Shown: in pieces, positions 9,061-18,107 of the stretch
Layout: every line of letters begins with the position of its first letter
Position numbering within the stretch: position 1 is the stretch's first letter
Assembly: GCA_028877275.1 (NCBI GenBank)
Contig: JAPPFP010000021.1
Coordinates: 117,450-181,449, forward strand
Reading direction: 5' to 3'
Length of the DNA: 64,000 nt
DNA from: Acidobacteriota bacterium
GTDB lineage: Bacteria; Acidobacteriota; Thermoanaerobaculia; Multivoradales; Multivoraceae
Made by a program: the position numbers and the translations under genes
Notes under the pieces: generated by a model
Database searches by the model: none
Seen by the model: only the letters and a program-made list of their open reading frames with translations
What the model was told of the DNA's origin: nothing

Positions 9061-9606
9061 ATGCATGCCGTGCTGAACGTGTACTCCGCGGCCGGGGCTT
9101 CCGGCGTCATCGGCAGGTCACGATTTGGTTCAGTCGCGGTCATCGTGTGGTCCCTGGTTGGCCTGTTCGGCGTCGTTGTCGCGTCGGCCGAGGAGCCGGA
9201 GGTCGTGATCGAGCGCCTGGAGGTCGACCCGGCCTCGCCGGGAACGGAGACCCTGTGCCGGCTCACCGCTACGGTCAGGAACGGCGGCAGCCGGGCCGTG
9301 TACAGCTTCGGCTTCGACGTCGAACTGAACGGGCGATCGTTGCCCGTGTACGAGAAGCAGCTCTTCCTGCAGGTGATCGGGGCCGGCGAGTCGGAGGAGG
9401 TAGCGCTCTACAACTTCTGGACTTCGGAGACCGGCCGTCCGGCACCGGCGAACGGCAAGCTGGAGGTGCTTGTCCGCCTGCGCGAGGCTCGATGGGTGGA
9501 GGTGTCCGAGGTCGAGGAAGACGGCGAGACGGTCGAGGTCTGGACGCCGGTCGGTGACGTGTCCGGCTTGCCGCAGTCCGTCAGCCTGACCCTCGAGCTG
9601 GATTGA
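9061..9606 (+). CDS. Exported protein with CARDB-like immunoglobulin fold, function unknown
   Basis: 181 residues. A hydrophobic segment at about residues 27-42 (VAVIVWSLVGLFGVVVASA) acts as a signal peptide or anchor. The rest reads as one beta-sandwich: paired motifs VDPASPGTETLCRLTATVRNGG and LVRLREARWVEV resemble the CARDB adhesion-like fold, in which extracellular domains carry a NxG turn after a TVxN strand. No catalytic motif is seen. Its TGA overlaps the ATG of the sulfatase-like gene by one base (TGATG), so the two are probably co-translated. The product may be a partner or accessory of that lipoprotein; this is inference from context only. Confidence 0.6.
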   Translation: MHAVLNVYSAAGASGVIGRSRFGSVAVIVWSLVGLFGVVVASAEEPEVVIERLEVDPASPGTETLCRLTATVRNGGSRAVYSFGFDVELNGRSLPVYEKQLFLQVIGAGESEEVALYNFWTSETGRPAPANGKLEVLVRLREARWVEVSEVEEDGETVEVWTPVGDVSGLPQSVSLTLELD

Positions 9607-11783
9607 TGCGGCGCCTGCTCGTCGCCGCTTCGGCGGTGCTTGTCTGGTCGGCCTGCGCTTCGCCTCCAACGCCGGAGGATGCCGGCGGCGAGGTCGCGGC
9701 CAGGCCGCCGATCGTCCTGATCTCGATCGACACCCTGCGCTCCGACCGGCTCCCTGCCTACGGATACGAGGGCGTCGAGACGCCGGCGATCGACCGCTTG
9801 GCGGGCGACGGCGTGCTGTTCGAGCGGGCCTACTCCCACGTCAACGTGACCCTGCCGTCCCATGCCAGCATCTTCACTGGCCTGCTGCCGTCCGAACACG
9901 GCGTCCGCGACAACGCGGGCTACCGGCTGGACGAAGCGATTCCGACGTTGGCGGCGGAGCTCAACAGGCACGGATACTCGACGGGCGGTTTCGTGTCGTC
10001 GTACGTGCTCCGCTCCGGGACGGGAATCGCTCGTGGATTCGAGATCTACGACGACGGCGTGGGGTTCGAGACGGGTCGGCAACTGGGCCAGAATCAACGA
10101 GCCGGGGCGGACACCCTGGCGGCAGCCTCGGAGTGGCTGGACGGCGTGGCGCGCGAGCCGTTCTTTCTCTTTCTGCACCTGTACGAGCCGCATGCTCCGT
10201 ACGCGCCGCCGCCGCCGTTCGCCGGTCGGTACGGGAATCCGTACGACGGTGAGGTTGCGGCCGCGGATTCGGTCGTCGGAGAGTTGATTGGCCGCCTGGA
10301 AGAGCTTGGCGTGTACGAGGACGCCCTGGTCGTCCTGCTCTCCGACCACGGCGAGGGCCTGATGGACCATGGCGAGATGGACCACCTGATCCTGATCTAC
10401 CGGGAAGTGCTGCAGGTGCCGCTGATCGTCAAGCTGCCCCGGGGGGAGCGGGCCGGCGAACGCGTTGCGGCCAACGCGCAGCTCAGCGACGTGGCGCCGG
10501 CGATCTACTCGGTTCTCGGGCTGGAGCCGCCGGAGGGTCTGGCCGGCGCCGACCTCCTCGGCCTGGATGAGATGGCGGCCGGCGCACCGCTCCGGCAGAT
10601 CGTCTCCGAGAGCGTCTACCCGCGGATCCACTTCGGCTGGAGTGATCTCGCCTCGATCGTCGAGGGTGACCTGCACTTCATCGAGTCGCCCGACCCGGAA
10701 CTGTTCAGGCTGTCGGAGGATCCTCAGGAGCGGAACAACGTCATCCAGGAGGAACGCGCCGCGGCGCGCCGGTTCCGGGCGGCTCTGGCGGAAACCGATC
10801 GGACGCTGACGTCTCCGGTCGAGGACGATCCCGAGATCAGACAGCGGCTCGAATCGCTCGGCTACCTGTCTGGCGGGGCGAGTGGCGCGGCGGGTCCGCT
10901 CGCGGATCCCAAGAGCCGCATCGGAGTCGTGGCCGACCTGGGGCGGGCGGCGCGCCTGATCGGCAGCGGCGACCTGACGGAAGCCGAAGCGGCGCTGCAG
11001 GACGTCCTCCGGCAGGAGCCGCAGCTCGTCCTCGCCTGGCAGCAGTTGGGCGATGTCCTGGAGCGGCGCGAGCGACCCAGGCAGGCGCTGGAGGCTTACC
11101 GCAGGGCGTTCGAGCTTTCTGCCGGCGATGCGGCCAGTGCCGGGCTCAAGGTGGCGGAGCTGCTGCTGCTCGAGGGCCGTGTCGCCGAGGCGCGGGAGCA
11201 CGCGCTCGCCGTCGTCGAGCGGGCGCCCATGGCGAACGACGTGCTCGCCCAGGCGGCCCTGTTCGAGAACGACCTGGCGGCGGCGGAGGAGTACCTGCAG
11301 CTCGCGATTGCCGCGCGGGGCCCCCAGGTGGCGCCCCTGATCACGAAACTGGCCTGGCTGAACAGGCAGGACCGCTTCGAGGAGACGGCGACGCTGAGCG
11401 ACGAGGTGCTGGCGGAGTTCGGCGAGCGCGGCGACCGGGGAATCCTCGGCCACCTGTACCTCTACCGCGGCACCGCGTTGGCCGCGCTGGGCCGGGAACC
11501 GGAAGCCGAGAGCGCCTACCGGGAGGCGATCGCGCTGCGGCCCGAACTCCTCGGAGCGTACTCTTCGCTGGCCTTCCTGCAGGCGCTCACGGGTCGTGGC
11601 GCCGAGGTCGGTCGCACCCTGCAGGAGATGGTGACGGTCAACCCGAATCCCGGGGCCTACGCCGAGGCCGTGCGAGCGCTGCGGGCGATGAACGACCCGC
11701 GCTCGGCGGACGGCGTGCTCGGCGAGGCCCTCCGGCAATGGCCGGAGGCGGAGGAGCTGCGACTGCTCGCCGCCTCGCGCTGA
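9606..11783 (+). CDS. Alkaline-phosphatase/sulfatase-superfamily lipoprotein with TPR repeats, Thr nucleophile
   Basis: 725 residues from ATG 9606, which overlaps the upstream stop. The in-frame TTG at 9603 is a less likely start. A lipobox VWSAC ends the signal peptide, so it is a probable outer-membrane or periplasmic lipoprotein. The sulfatase fold is shown by ISIDTLRSDRLPAYGY near the N-terminus and LLSDHGEGLMDHGE further on. Where true sulfatases have Cys/Ser-x-Pro-Ser-Arg, this reads T-L-P-S-H with Thr82 in the nucleophile position, so formylglycine cannot form. That favours a phosphatase or transferase activity over a sulfatase. From about residue 430 the protein is a run of TPR helices. 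The same architecture recurs at 23880-26045. Confidence 0.8.
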   Translation: MRRLLVAASAVLVWSACASPPTPEDAGGEVAARPPIVLISIDTLRSDRLPAYGYEGVETPAIDRLAGDGVLFERAYSHVNVTLPSHASIFTGLLPSEHGVRDNAGYRLDEAIPTLAAELNRHGYSTGGFVSSYVLRSGTGIARGFEIYDDGVGFETGRQLGQNQRAGADTLAAASEWLDGVAREPFFLFLHLYEPHAPYAPPPPFAGRYGNPYDGEVAAADSVVGELIGRLEELGVYEDALVVLLSDHGEGLMDHGEMDHLILIYREVLQVPLIVKLPRGERAGERVAANAQLSDVAPAIYSVLGLEPPEGLAGADLLGLDEMAAGAPLRQIVSESVYPRIHFGWSDLASIVEGDLHFIESPDPELFRLSEDPQERNNVIQEERAAARRFRAALAETDRTLTSPVEDDPEIRQRLESLGYLSGGASGAAGPLADPKSRIGVVADLGRAARLIGSGDLTEAEAALQDVLRQEPQLVLAWQQLGDVLERRERPRQALEAYRRAFELSAGDAASAGLKVAELLLLEGRVAEAREHALAVVERAPMANDVLAQAALFENDLAAAEEYLQLAIAARGPQVAPLITKLAWLNRQDRFEETATLSDEVLAEFGERGDRGILGHLYLYRGTALAALGREPEAESAYREAIALRPELLGAYSSLAFLQALTGRGAEVGRTLQEMVTVNPNPGAYAEAVRALRAMNDPRSADGVLGEALRQWPEAEELRLLAASR

Positions 11784-11797
11784 GTTAGTCTGTGTTC

Positions 11798-13606
11798 ATG
11801 GTCGTCGTGACGCGTACCGCAGTCCTCGCCTCCTGTTTGCTGGCAGGGGTTCCCGCGATCGCCCAGCAGGAATCCGCCGGTCGTCCGTCCGGCCCCGGTT
11901 TCACGGAGACGGTCGATGTGCGGGTGGTCAACATCGACGTCTACGTCACGGGCGCCGATGGCCGGCCGGTGCGCGGCCTCGGACCCGACGACTTCGAACT
12001 CCGCGTCGACGGCAGGCCGGTCCCGATCAGCAACTTCTACGCCGTGGAGCTGCGGGACGATGATCTCTTCGTGCGCCGCGGAGGAGAAGTCGAGGCCCGG
12101 CCTCTGACGTCGCCGTCGACGGCGGATCCACGCGACGTGGACAGGCTGCGCCGGGAACCCGCGGCCATTCCGCCGGAACAGGCTCTTCACGTCGCGTTCT
12201 ACATCGACAACTTCAATCTCACGCAGTTCAATCGCAACCGCGTCATGCGCGAGTTGCGAGCCTTCATTCGGGAACACCTGCGTCCCGAGGACCAGGTCAT
12301 GCTGGCCACCTCCGACCCCGGACTCAACCTCCGCATGCCGTTCACCAACGACCGGGACCGGTTGAACCGGGCGCTGCTCGAACTGGAGGAGGTTTCCGCC
12401 CAGAGGATCCACCGGAACAACGAGCGCCGCGACCTGATCGGCAACATCAACGACGTCAACAACGAGATCACCCGGGAGGATCGGCCCGAGGTCGTCGACG
12501 CGATCCGGGGCGGCCAGTCCATCGGCGGCGGCGCCAACTACGCGCGGAACCAGTTGATGGCCTACGCGGGCTCCGTTCGCAACGACACGAACCTGTCGAT
12601 CAACGCGCTGTCGCGGGTCGTGGAGAACCTCTCCGCGACTCCGGGTCGCAAGGCGCTCGTCTACGTCGCCGACGGGGTTCCGATGATCGCGGGCGAGGAC
12701 ATCTTCTACTTCGTCGAGCAGCTCTACGAGAGGTCGATCTCCCTGATCGAGATGTCGGAGTACGACCTGTCACGGCGCTTCCAGCAGCTTGCGGCGGGAG
12801 CGAACGCGAACCGCACGAGCTTCTACGCGATCGATGCCCGCGGCTTGACCGTCCTGTCCCAGAGCACGGTGGCCGGCCAGGTGGCCGGGGCGCCCGGCCA
12901 GGCGTCGCTGATCGACCAGATCCAGGTGACGAATCTGCAGGCGCCGCTGCAGCTCATGGCGGAGGAAACCGGGGGCCGCGCGGTGATCAACGCGAACCGG
13001 GTGATGCCCGATCTGCTCAAGATCGCGGACGACTTCCGCAACTTCTACTCCCTGGGCTACATGCCGACAACGGCCGACACGGGCCGGTACCACCGGATCG
13101 ACGTTCGCTGGAAGGATCGACCCAGAGGCGCTTCGGTGCGTTTCCGCAAGGGCTATCGAGCCAAGAGCGTCGAGTCGCGGATGATCGAGGGGACCAAGTC
13201 CGCGCTGAACCTGAACATGCAGACGAACCCGCTTGGCGTCCAGGTGGACAGCCTGCCGGCGAAGCGGCGTGCGGACGGCAACTTCGACGTACCGGTGGTG
13301 ATCGCTGTCCCCTGGAAGGAACTCGCGCTGATTCCGCGCGACGGTGCCCATCACGGCCGCATCCAGCTCTGGCTCGCTGCCAAGGACGAGGAGGGTCGGG
13401 CGACGGAACCGCAGCGGACGGAGCTGACGATCGCCGTACCGGAGGATCGGGTGTCGGAGATCGAGAACGGTTCGTGGCGCTACGGTGTCGAACTGACGAT
13501 GGAGGTCGGCTACCACGACCTCGGCGTCGGGCTGCGTGACGACGTCGGTGGCCGGCAGGCATTCCTGCGCGGCGGCATCAACGTCGGCGCCAGCGCCGGC
13601 AGATAG
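11798..13606 (+). CDS. VWFA-related protein of the acidobacterial family
   Basis: 602 residues from ATG 11798 (an in-frame GTG at 11792 is an alternative). The signal peptide ends near AIAQQ. Family marks are the N-terminal strand block VNIDVYVTGADGRPVRGL followed by DDFELRVDG, then a von Willebrand A-like domain with VAFYIDNFN, a RPEDQVMLATSD strand and later YSLGYMPT and VRFRKGYRAK, typical of the VWFA-related domain widespread in Acidobacteriota. The MIDAS motif DxSxS is degraded to DNFNL, so classical metal-dependent ligand binding is doubtful. Exported; role unknown. It ends 1 nt from the convergent paralogue. Confidence 0.85.
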   Translation: MVVVTRTAVLASCLLAGVPAIAQQESAGRPSGPGFTETVDVRVVNIDVYVTGADGRPVRGLGPDDFELRVDGRPVPISNFYAVELRDDDLFVRRGGEVEARPLTSPSTADPRDVDRLRREPAAIPPEQALHVAFYIDNFNLTQFNRNRVMRELRAFIREHLRPEDQVMLATSDPGLNLRMPFTNDRDRLNRALLELEEVSAQRIHRNNERRDLIGNINDVNNEITREDRPEVVDAIRGGQSIGGGANYARNQLMAYAGSVRNDTNLSINALSRVVENLSATPGRKALVYVADGVPMIAGEDIFYFVEQLYERSISLIEMSEYDLSRRFQQLAAGANANRTSFYAIDARGLTVLSQSTVAGQVAGAPGQASLIDQIQVTNLQAPLQLMAEETGGRAVINANRVMPDLLKIADDFRNFYSLGYMPTTADTGRYHRIDVRWKDRPRGASVRFRKGYRAKSVESRMIEGTKSALNLNMQTNPLGVQVDSLPAKRRADGNFDVPVVIAVPWKELALIPRDGAHHGRIQLWLAAKDEEGRATEPQRTELTIAVPEDRVSEIENGSWRYGVELTMEVGYHDLGVGLRDDVGGRQAFLRGGINVGASAGR

Positions 13607-13607
13607 C

Positions 13608-15788
13608 CTAGAGCACGCGGATCGGCGTCGAGGAGGAAAGCTCCTGGTTCGCCTGATCGGTGACCACGACGGACAGGGTGTAGTCGCCGGCTGAGAGTTT
13701 CTTGCCGGCGACGAACACGCCGGAGAGCTGGGACAGGCCTGCGCCGGCCTGAGCCCCTGGGGCGAGCACGATCTCGCCGCCGTCGGCGACCGGTTGGCCG
13801 TCCGAGTCGAAGACCTGAGTCCGCACGGAAACGGGGCCGGCGCCGAGGTTCATGCCGACCAGGCTGATTGGCGTCTCGGCGCCGGCGGCCACCTCGGGCC
13901 TGGCCGCTGGAATGAAGGGCTCGCCGCCGCGCAGGAAGGGGAACGCAACGTCGCGACGCTGCTCGGACTCCTCCTCGCGAAGCAGGACCCACTTGCCGGG
14001 CTGCTCGGGGAAGAAGGGCGGTTGCAGGGCCGGGGTCGATCCGGGCACCTGAAGTACCGAGGTGCTCAGCGCCCTGCGGCCGGTGGCGTCGTTGCGCAGC
14101 AGGACTCGTACCGAGTACTCCCCCGGGTCGAGATCGAAGTGTCCCCAGTACTTCAAACCGCTCTGGCGCAGGGCGGCGCCCGCCTGCCCGGCGTCCAGAC
14201 CCATCGCCCGGACGAAGAAGTCGCGGACGATGCCGTGCTCGTCCAGAGCATAGGCGTAGATCTGCAGGGGCAGAGTGCCGCCCTGCAGGCCCGCCAGCAG
14301 ATCCTCCCCCCGGGCCTCGATCAGCACGGGCGCGTAGGCCTTGCCGCTATCGGCGGCAAAGCCCGCGCTGAGCACCGTCGTGTCGATGTCTCCCGCTTCG
14401 ACGCCTCCCATCACCTGTTGCGCGGAACTCATGGCCCGTTCGAACGGGCTGGTCTGGGCGTAGGGCTTCGGAGCGTAGTAGCCGGGCCGGTGAACGACCC
14501 TGGTCCCGCGCGGCGCGTCCTTGAGCCGCACCCGCAGCCTGTTGAACTTGCCGTCGTTCTTCAGGTTGGCGGGCTGGAACGCGAGCAGGTAGGTCACGCT
14601 CGTGCGGTCCAGCACCTCGGACATGGCGTCGCCCAGATTGCCGAAGTTGGCGAACATCTCGCCGCCGGTGTCGTTGGCCATCATGAACAGGGAAGCCCGG
14701 TTGCTCTGACCCTCGGTCTGGACTTCGCCGCTCACGTCCACCGCCTGGATCGTGCAGTTCGCTTCGCGAAACAGGCCAAGCATCCGGTTCATCGTGTTCT
14801 GGGCCGAGCTGCTGCCGAACAGCTCCTCGTTGTCGACTTCCCAGGACCGCCCGCTGGTCACCGCGTCCTGTCTCTCCAGGATGTCAGCCTGCTCCCTTCC
14901 CGTCATGCCCTGCTGGCCCACCAGGATCGAGGAGTCGAAACCCTCGGAGAGGAAGACGACGTGCTTGCGGCCCTCCACCGCCTGCATCCAGGCGGCCAGT
15001 TCGCCCATGCCGGCGGTGAGCGCGGCGACGTGGCTCGCTGCCCGGCCGCGCTCCGCGGTGCCCTGCAGATTCTGCAGTTCCCGCAGGGCCTGGGAGAGCA
15101 GTGAGTCCGCGTCGACGGCGGCGGCCGCCCCCGCGGCGCCGCCGAGATCGGAGTTGGTCGGCTGATTGCCGCTCAGATCGCCCACGACCAGGCCCAGCGG
15201 GTCGCGGATCGCCTCGCCCGTTTCGATCTTGCCCAGGCTGCGGATCGCCTGGCGGATCTGGCTGCGGTCGGAGGTGAAGCCCAGCACCAGTCGCGGTCTC
15301 GTGTCGTAGATGGCCAGCGCCACCAGGTCGGTGGGATGGAGTTCCGTCAGGACGAGGTCCGCTGCTGCCTGCTGGGCCCGGCCGACGGAGTCGGGGGTCG
15401 TGAAGAACAGATCGAACAGGAGCAGGAAGTGCCGCCTGGCTGCCGCCGGCACGGGTTCTTCCGTCGGCTTGCCCTCCAGGGCCGACAGGTCGACGACGTC
15501 GAAGCCCGTGATGTCCACCTGTCTGCGGCCGTCGAAGAGTTCGAAGTCGTTCCGGGTCAGGCCGCGAAGCGGGTCTCCGGAGCTGACTACCTGAACCGGG
15601 ACCTCGACCACGGTGACCGTGGCCGTGTCGCTGAACTGGGCCTGTCGCTGTCGCCGTCCGCGCTGGGCGTCGGCGGCGGCGGCCAGCAGGAGCGCTCCGG
15701 CGCAGAGCAGCGCCGACGCGGGACGGATGGCGCGGACTGCAGGCGCCGCGGTGGTGGAAGTCGGAAGCGTGAGCCTGCGGTCGTCCAT
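13608..15788 (-). CDS. VWFA-related protein of the acidobacterial family
   Basis: 726 residues with an N-terminal hydrophobic signal segment ending near AAAADAQ. It shows VPVQVVSSGDPLRGL and FELFDGRRQ, then a VWA-like core LLLFDLFFTTPDSV where the MIDAS reads DLFFT, then HVVFLSEGFDSSI and the C-terminal signatures VTYLLAFQP and VVHRPGYYAP. The last 120 residues form extra beta domains ending in a GDYTLSVVVTD strand. It is paralogous along its whole length to the next gene upstream (15807-18035) and lies 18 bp downstream of it, so the two probably form one transcript produced by tandem duplication. Exported protein of unknown function. Confidence 0.85.
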   Translation of the reverse strand: MDDRRLTLPTSTTAAPAVRAIRPASALLCAGALLLAAAADAQRGRRQRQAQFSDTATVTVVEVPVQVVSSGDPLRGLTRNDFELFDGRRQVDITGFDVVDLSALEGKPTEEPVPAAARRHFLLLFDLFFTTPDSVGRAQQAAADLVLTELHPTDLVALAIYDTRPRLVLGFTSDRSQIRQAIRSLGKIETGEAIRDPLGLVVGDLSGNQPTNSDLGGAAGAAAAVDADSLLSQALRELQNLQGTAERGRAASHVAALTAGMGELAAWMQAVEGRKHVVFLSEGFDSSILVGQQGMTGREQADILERQDAVTSGRSWEVDNEELFGSSSAQNTMNRMLGLFREANCTIQAVDVSGEVQTEGQSNRASLFMMANDTGGEMFANFGNLGDAMSEVLDRTSVTYLLAFQPANLKNDGKFNRLRVRLKDAPRGTRVVHRPGYYAPKPYAQTSPFERAMSSAQQVMGGVEAGDIDTTVLSAGFAADSGKAYAPVLIEARGEDLLAGLQGGTLPLQIYAYALDEHGIVRDFFVRAMGLDAGQAGAALRQSGLKYWGHFDLDPGEYSVRVLLRNDATGRRALSTSVLQVPGSTPALQPPFFPEQPGKWVLLREEESEQRRDVAFPFLRGGEPFIPAARPEVAAGAETPISLVGMNLGAGPVSVRTQVFDSDGQPVADGGEIVLAPGAQAGAGLSQLSGVFVAGKKLSAGDYTLSVVVTDQANQELSSSTPIRVL

Positions 15789-15806
15789 TCCAGGGGCTCC
15801 TTGGTT

Positions 15807-18035
15807 TCAGTTCAACACTTTCAGCGGGATGGAGTTTGCCGAACGGGCCTTCGTTGCCGCCTCGATGACGGCAACCTCCAGAGTGTAGTCGCCGGTAGGC
15901 AGATCGGTGGGGTCGAAGGCTGCCACGAGCTTGTCGAGGCCTGGTATTCCGGTGACCGTCCGCTCTCTCAGAGAGAGTTTTCCACCTTCCACGGGTTCGC
16001 CGTCGGACGTGGTCACCGTGGCCTCCAGATCCAGGTCGCCCCGCCCCAGGTTGTAGCCGACGAGGCAGATTTCTGCGTTGACCCCGGGTCGGTCGGACCG
16101 CACCAGCGGCACGACGGAAGGCACGTAGGGCTCGCCGTTCACCGTGAAGGGATACACCGTGGTTTTCGCATACTGGTCGGCGGGTTGCTCACGGACCAGG
16201 AACCAGCTTCCCGCTTCTTCGTGGAAGAAGGGAGGGAGGAGGGTCGGCTCGCCGGCGCCGAAGGCGGGTACGTGGAGATCCACTGCCTCGACGCCGGTGC
16301 TGCCGGTGACGCTGTTGCGCACCAGGACGCGAACGAGGTGGTCGCCGGGCAGGAGTTCCAGATGCCCGTAGTACTTGAGGCCCGTGTTGGCGAAAGCGTC
16401 TTCGCGGCCGGTCAGATCGAGAGTCACTACGCGGCTGAAGAAGTCGCGCATCTCGTTGTTCTCGTCGGTCACGTAGGCGTAGATCTCGACCGGCAGTCGC
16501 GCCGGTTGGTGGTCCCGGAGCAGTGACTCGCCGCCGATCTCGACGATCACCGGAACGTAGGCGAGGTCGTCGCCGGCGCGGAACGGCGCCGCCAGCACGT
16601 CGATCTCCAGGTCGTCGCGCTCCTCGGCCGCGGCGATCAGGTCGGAGGCCAGGAGGCGCTTCTCCATCGGATGCAGGTCGGCAAAGGGACGGGGCGTGTA
16701 GTAGCCCATGCGGTGTGAGATCTGCGCGCCCCTGGGCGCCCGTGCCCGCACCTTGATTCGCCGGTGGTCGCCGGGTTCTCCGGCTGCGGACGGCACAAAG
16801 CTCAGCAGGTAGGTAACGGTGGACGATTCCAGCACTTCGCCGAGTTCCGCGCCGAAGTCGTTGGCGTCCTCGTGCAACTCGCCTCCGGTTTCGTTCGCCA
16901 GGTAGAACAGGGCGTCGCGATGGACGATCCGGGTGCGGTGTTCCGCCGGCCGGTCGGCGCGCAGGCCCGAGATGTCGACCGTGTGGATGACCGTGTTCGC
17001 CCTCTGGAACTCGTTCAGCATCCGGTTGACCTGACCCTGGAGTTGCGTGTTGCCGTACCGGTTGTCCGTGTCGACGCGGAAGTACTCGCCGGACACGATC
17101 GCGTCCTGCTCGCGGTTCATCTCCTCGTCGAAGTGATCGGGCTGACGCCCGAAGAGCAACCTGCCGTCGAACCCCTCCGAGAACAGGACGACGTGCTTCC
17201 GGCCTTCGACGCTGGCGAGGATGCGCGCCATCTCCTGGAGAGAGGCGGTCCAGCTCGAGATCTGGCCCCTGGCGTAGCTCTTCTCGTACTTCTCCATCTC
17301 GTTTCCGATCACCCGCAGATACGCGTCGAGATTGCGCATCGCGAGAATCTCGTCGTTCACGCCGCCGACGTCGAGCGCGCCCGGCGTGGAGCTGGCGCTC
17401 GGGGTGTCGATCAGGAAGCCGAGAGGGTCCTTCGCGGCCAGTTGCAGAAGCCGGGGATTGCCCAGGGTGGCGATCGCCCGGGCCAGTTGCGCCCGATCCG
17501 GTGTGAAGGTGACGAGTAGCTGCGGCCCGCTCTCCACGGTGTGGACGGCGACCGCGGCCAGGTCCGCGGGATGCATGTGCTCGAGCACGAAGTCCTGGGC
17601 GGCGGCCCGCGCCTTGCCAACCGACGTCGGCGCCGAGAAGGAGAGATCGAACAGGAACAGGAAGTGGCGGCGCGCCGCCGGCGGGATGCCGTAGTCGTTC
17701 TCGATCACGCGGCGTTCGTCCGGGGCGATCACGTCGAGGTCGACGACACGGAAGCCGGTGATCTCCTGGACCTCTCCTTCGTCGACGATCTGGAAGTCCG
17801 CCGACTCCAGGCCCCGCACGGGTTCGCCGCTGCGGCTGTAGACGTTGACCGGCACCTGCACCTCGAACACGGACGCGCGGCCCTCGAACTGGCGCAGATC
17901 GTCGGGACTCTGGGAGGTGAGCGGGACCGCGCTGAACGACGCCACCGCGAGCGCCAGCACCGTTCCCGCGCGAAGGGCGGCTCGGACGCTCCCGCGGGGG
18001 CCGTTGGGGCGGTCACACGATGATTCGGGCTTCAT
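15807..18035 (-). CDS. VWFA-related protein of the acidobacterial family
   Basis: 742 residues from ATG 18035, which has an AGGA about 11 nt upstream. The ATG at 18062 would add nine residues and has no visible Shine-Dalgarno. A signal peptide precedes SAVPLTSQS. The VWA core reads LFLFDLSFSAPTSV, in which DLSFS keeps the D-x-S-x-S MIDAS spacing that its two paralogues in this window have lost. Later family marks are HVVLFSEGFDGRL, VTYLLSFVP and ISHRMGYYTP, then beta domains ending in TGDYTLEVAVIE. It is upstream partner of the 13608-15788 gene. If any of the three binds a metal-dependent ligand, this is the best candidate. Confidence 0.85.
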   Translation of the reverse strand: MKPESSCDRPNGPRGSVRAALRAGTVLALAVASFSAVPLTSQSPDDLRQFEGRASVFEVQVPVNVYSRSGEPVRGLESADFQIVDEGEVQEITGFRVVDLDVIAPDERRVIENDYGIPPAARRHFLFLFDLSFSAPTSVGKARAAAQDFVLEHMHPADLAAVAVHTVESGPQLLVTFTPDRAQLARAIATLGNPRLLQLAAKDPLGFLIDTPSASSTPGALDVGGVNDEILAMRNLDAYLRVIGNEMEKYEKSYARGQISSWTASLQEMARILASVEGRKHVVLFSEGFDGRLLFGRQPDHFDEEMNREQDAIVSGEYFRVDTDNRYGNTQLQGQVNRMLNEFQRANTVIHTVDISGLRADRPAEHRTRIVHRDALFYLANETGGELHEDANDFGAELGEVLESSTVTYLLSFVPSAAGEPGDHRRIKVRARAPRGAQISHRMGYYTPRPFADLHPMEKRLLASDLIAAAEERDDLEIDVLAAPFRAGDDLAYVPVIVEIGGESLLRDHQPARLPVEIYAYVTDENNEMRDFFSRVVTLDLTGREDAFANTGLKYYGHLELLPGDHLVRVLVRNSVTGSTGVEAVDLHVPAFGAGEPTLLPPFFHEEAGSWFLVREQPADQYAKTTVYPFTVNGEPYVPSVVPLVRSDRPGVNAEICLVGYNLGRGDLDLEATVTTSDGEPVEGGKLSLRERTVTGIPGLDKLVAAFDPTDLPTGDYTLEVAVIEAATKARSANSIPLKVLN

Positions 18036-18107
18036 CAGTTCGGATGTCCTGTCCCGGGGCATCGTTTCAGGTAAGGCTAGCAGTTGGCGGACCGCACTCG
18101 TCCGGTG

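Noticed and set aside
9036..9066. Start of the DUF3179 gene at ATG 9066
   Set aside because: It would add ten residues (HTIDGGPRT-type) before the signal peptide and overlap the divergent gene start. ATG 9036 places the signal peptide directly at the N-terminus.
9408..11738. 776-codon open frame antisense to the sulfatase-like gene, and similar long shadows at 5047-7500 and 39855-42329
   Set aside because: Each is opposite to, or out of frame with, a gene with clear family motifs. None has a signal peptide, domain motif or Shine-Dalgarno of its own.
11798..18035. Frameshifts or pseudogenes among the VWFA paralogues
   Set aside because: All three frames are full length and keep family motifs to the end.
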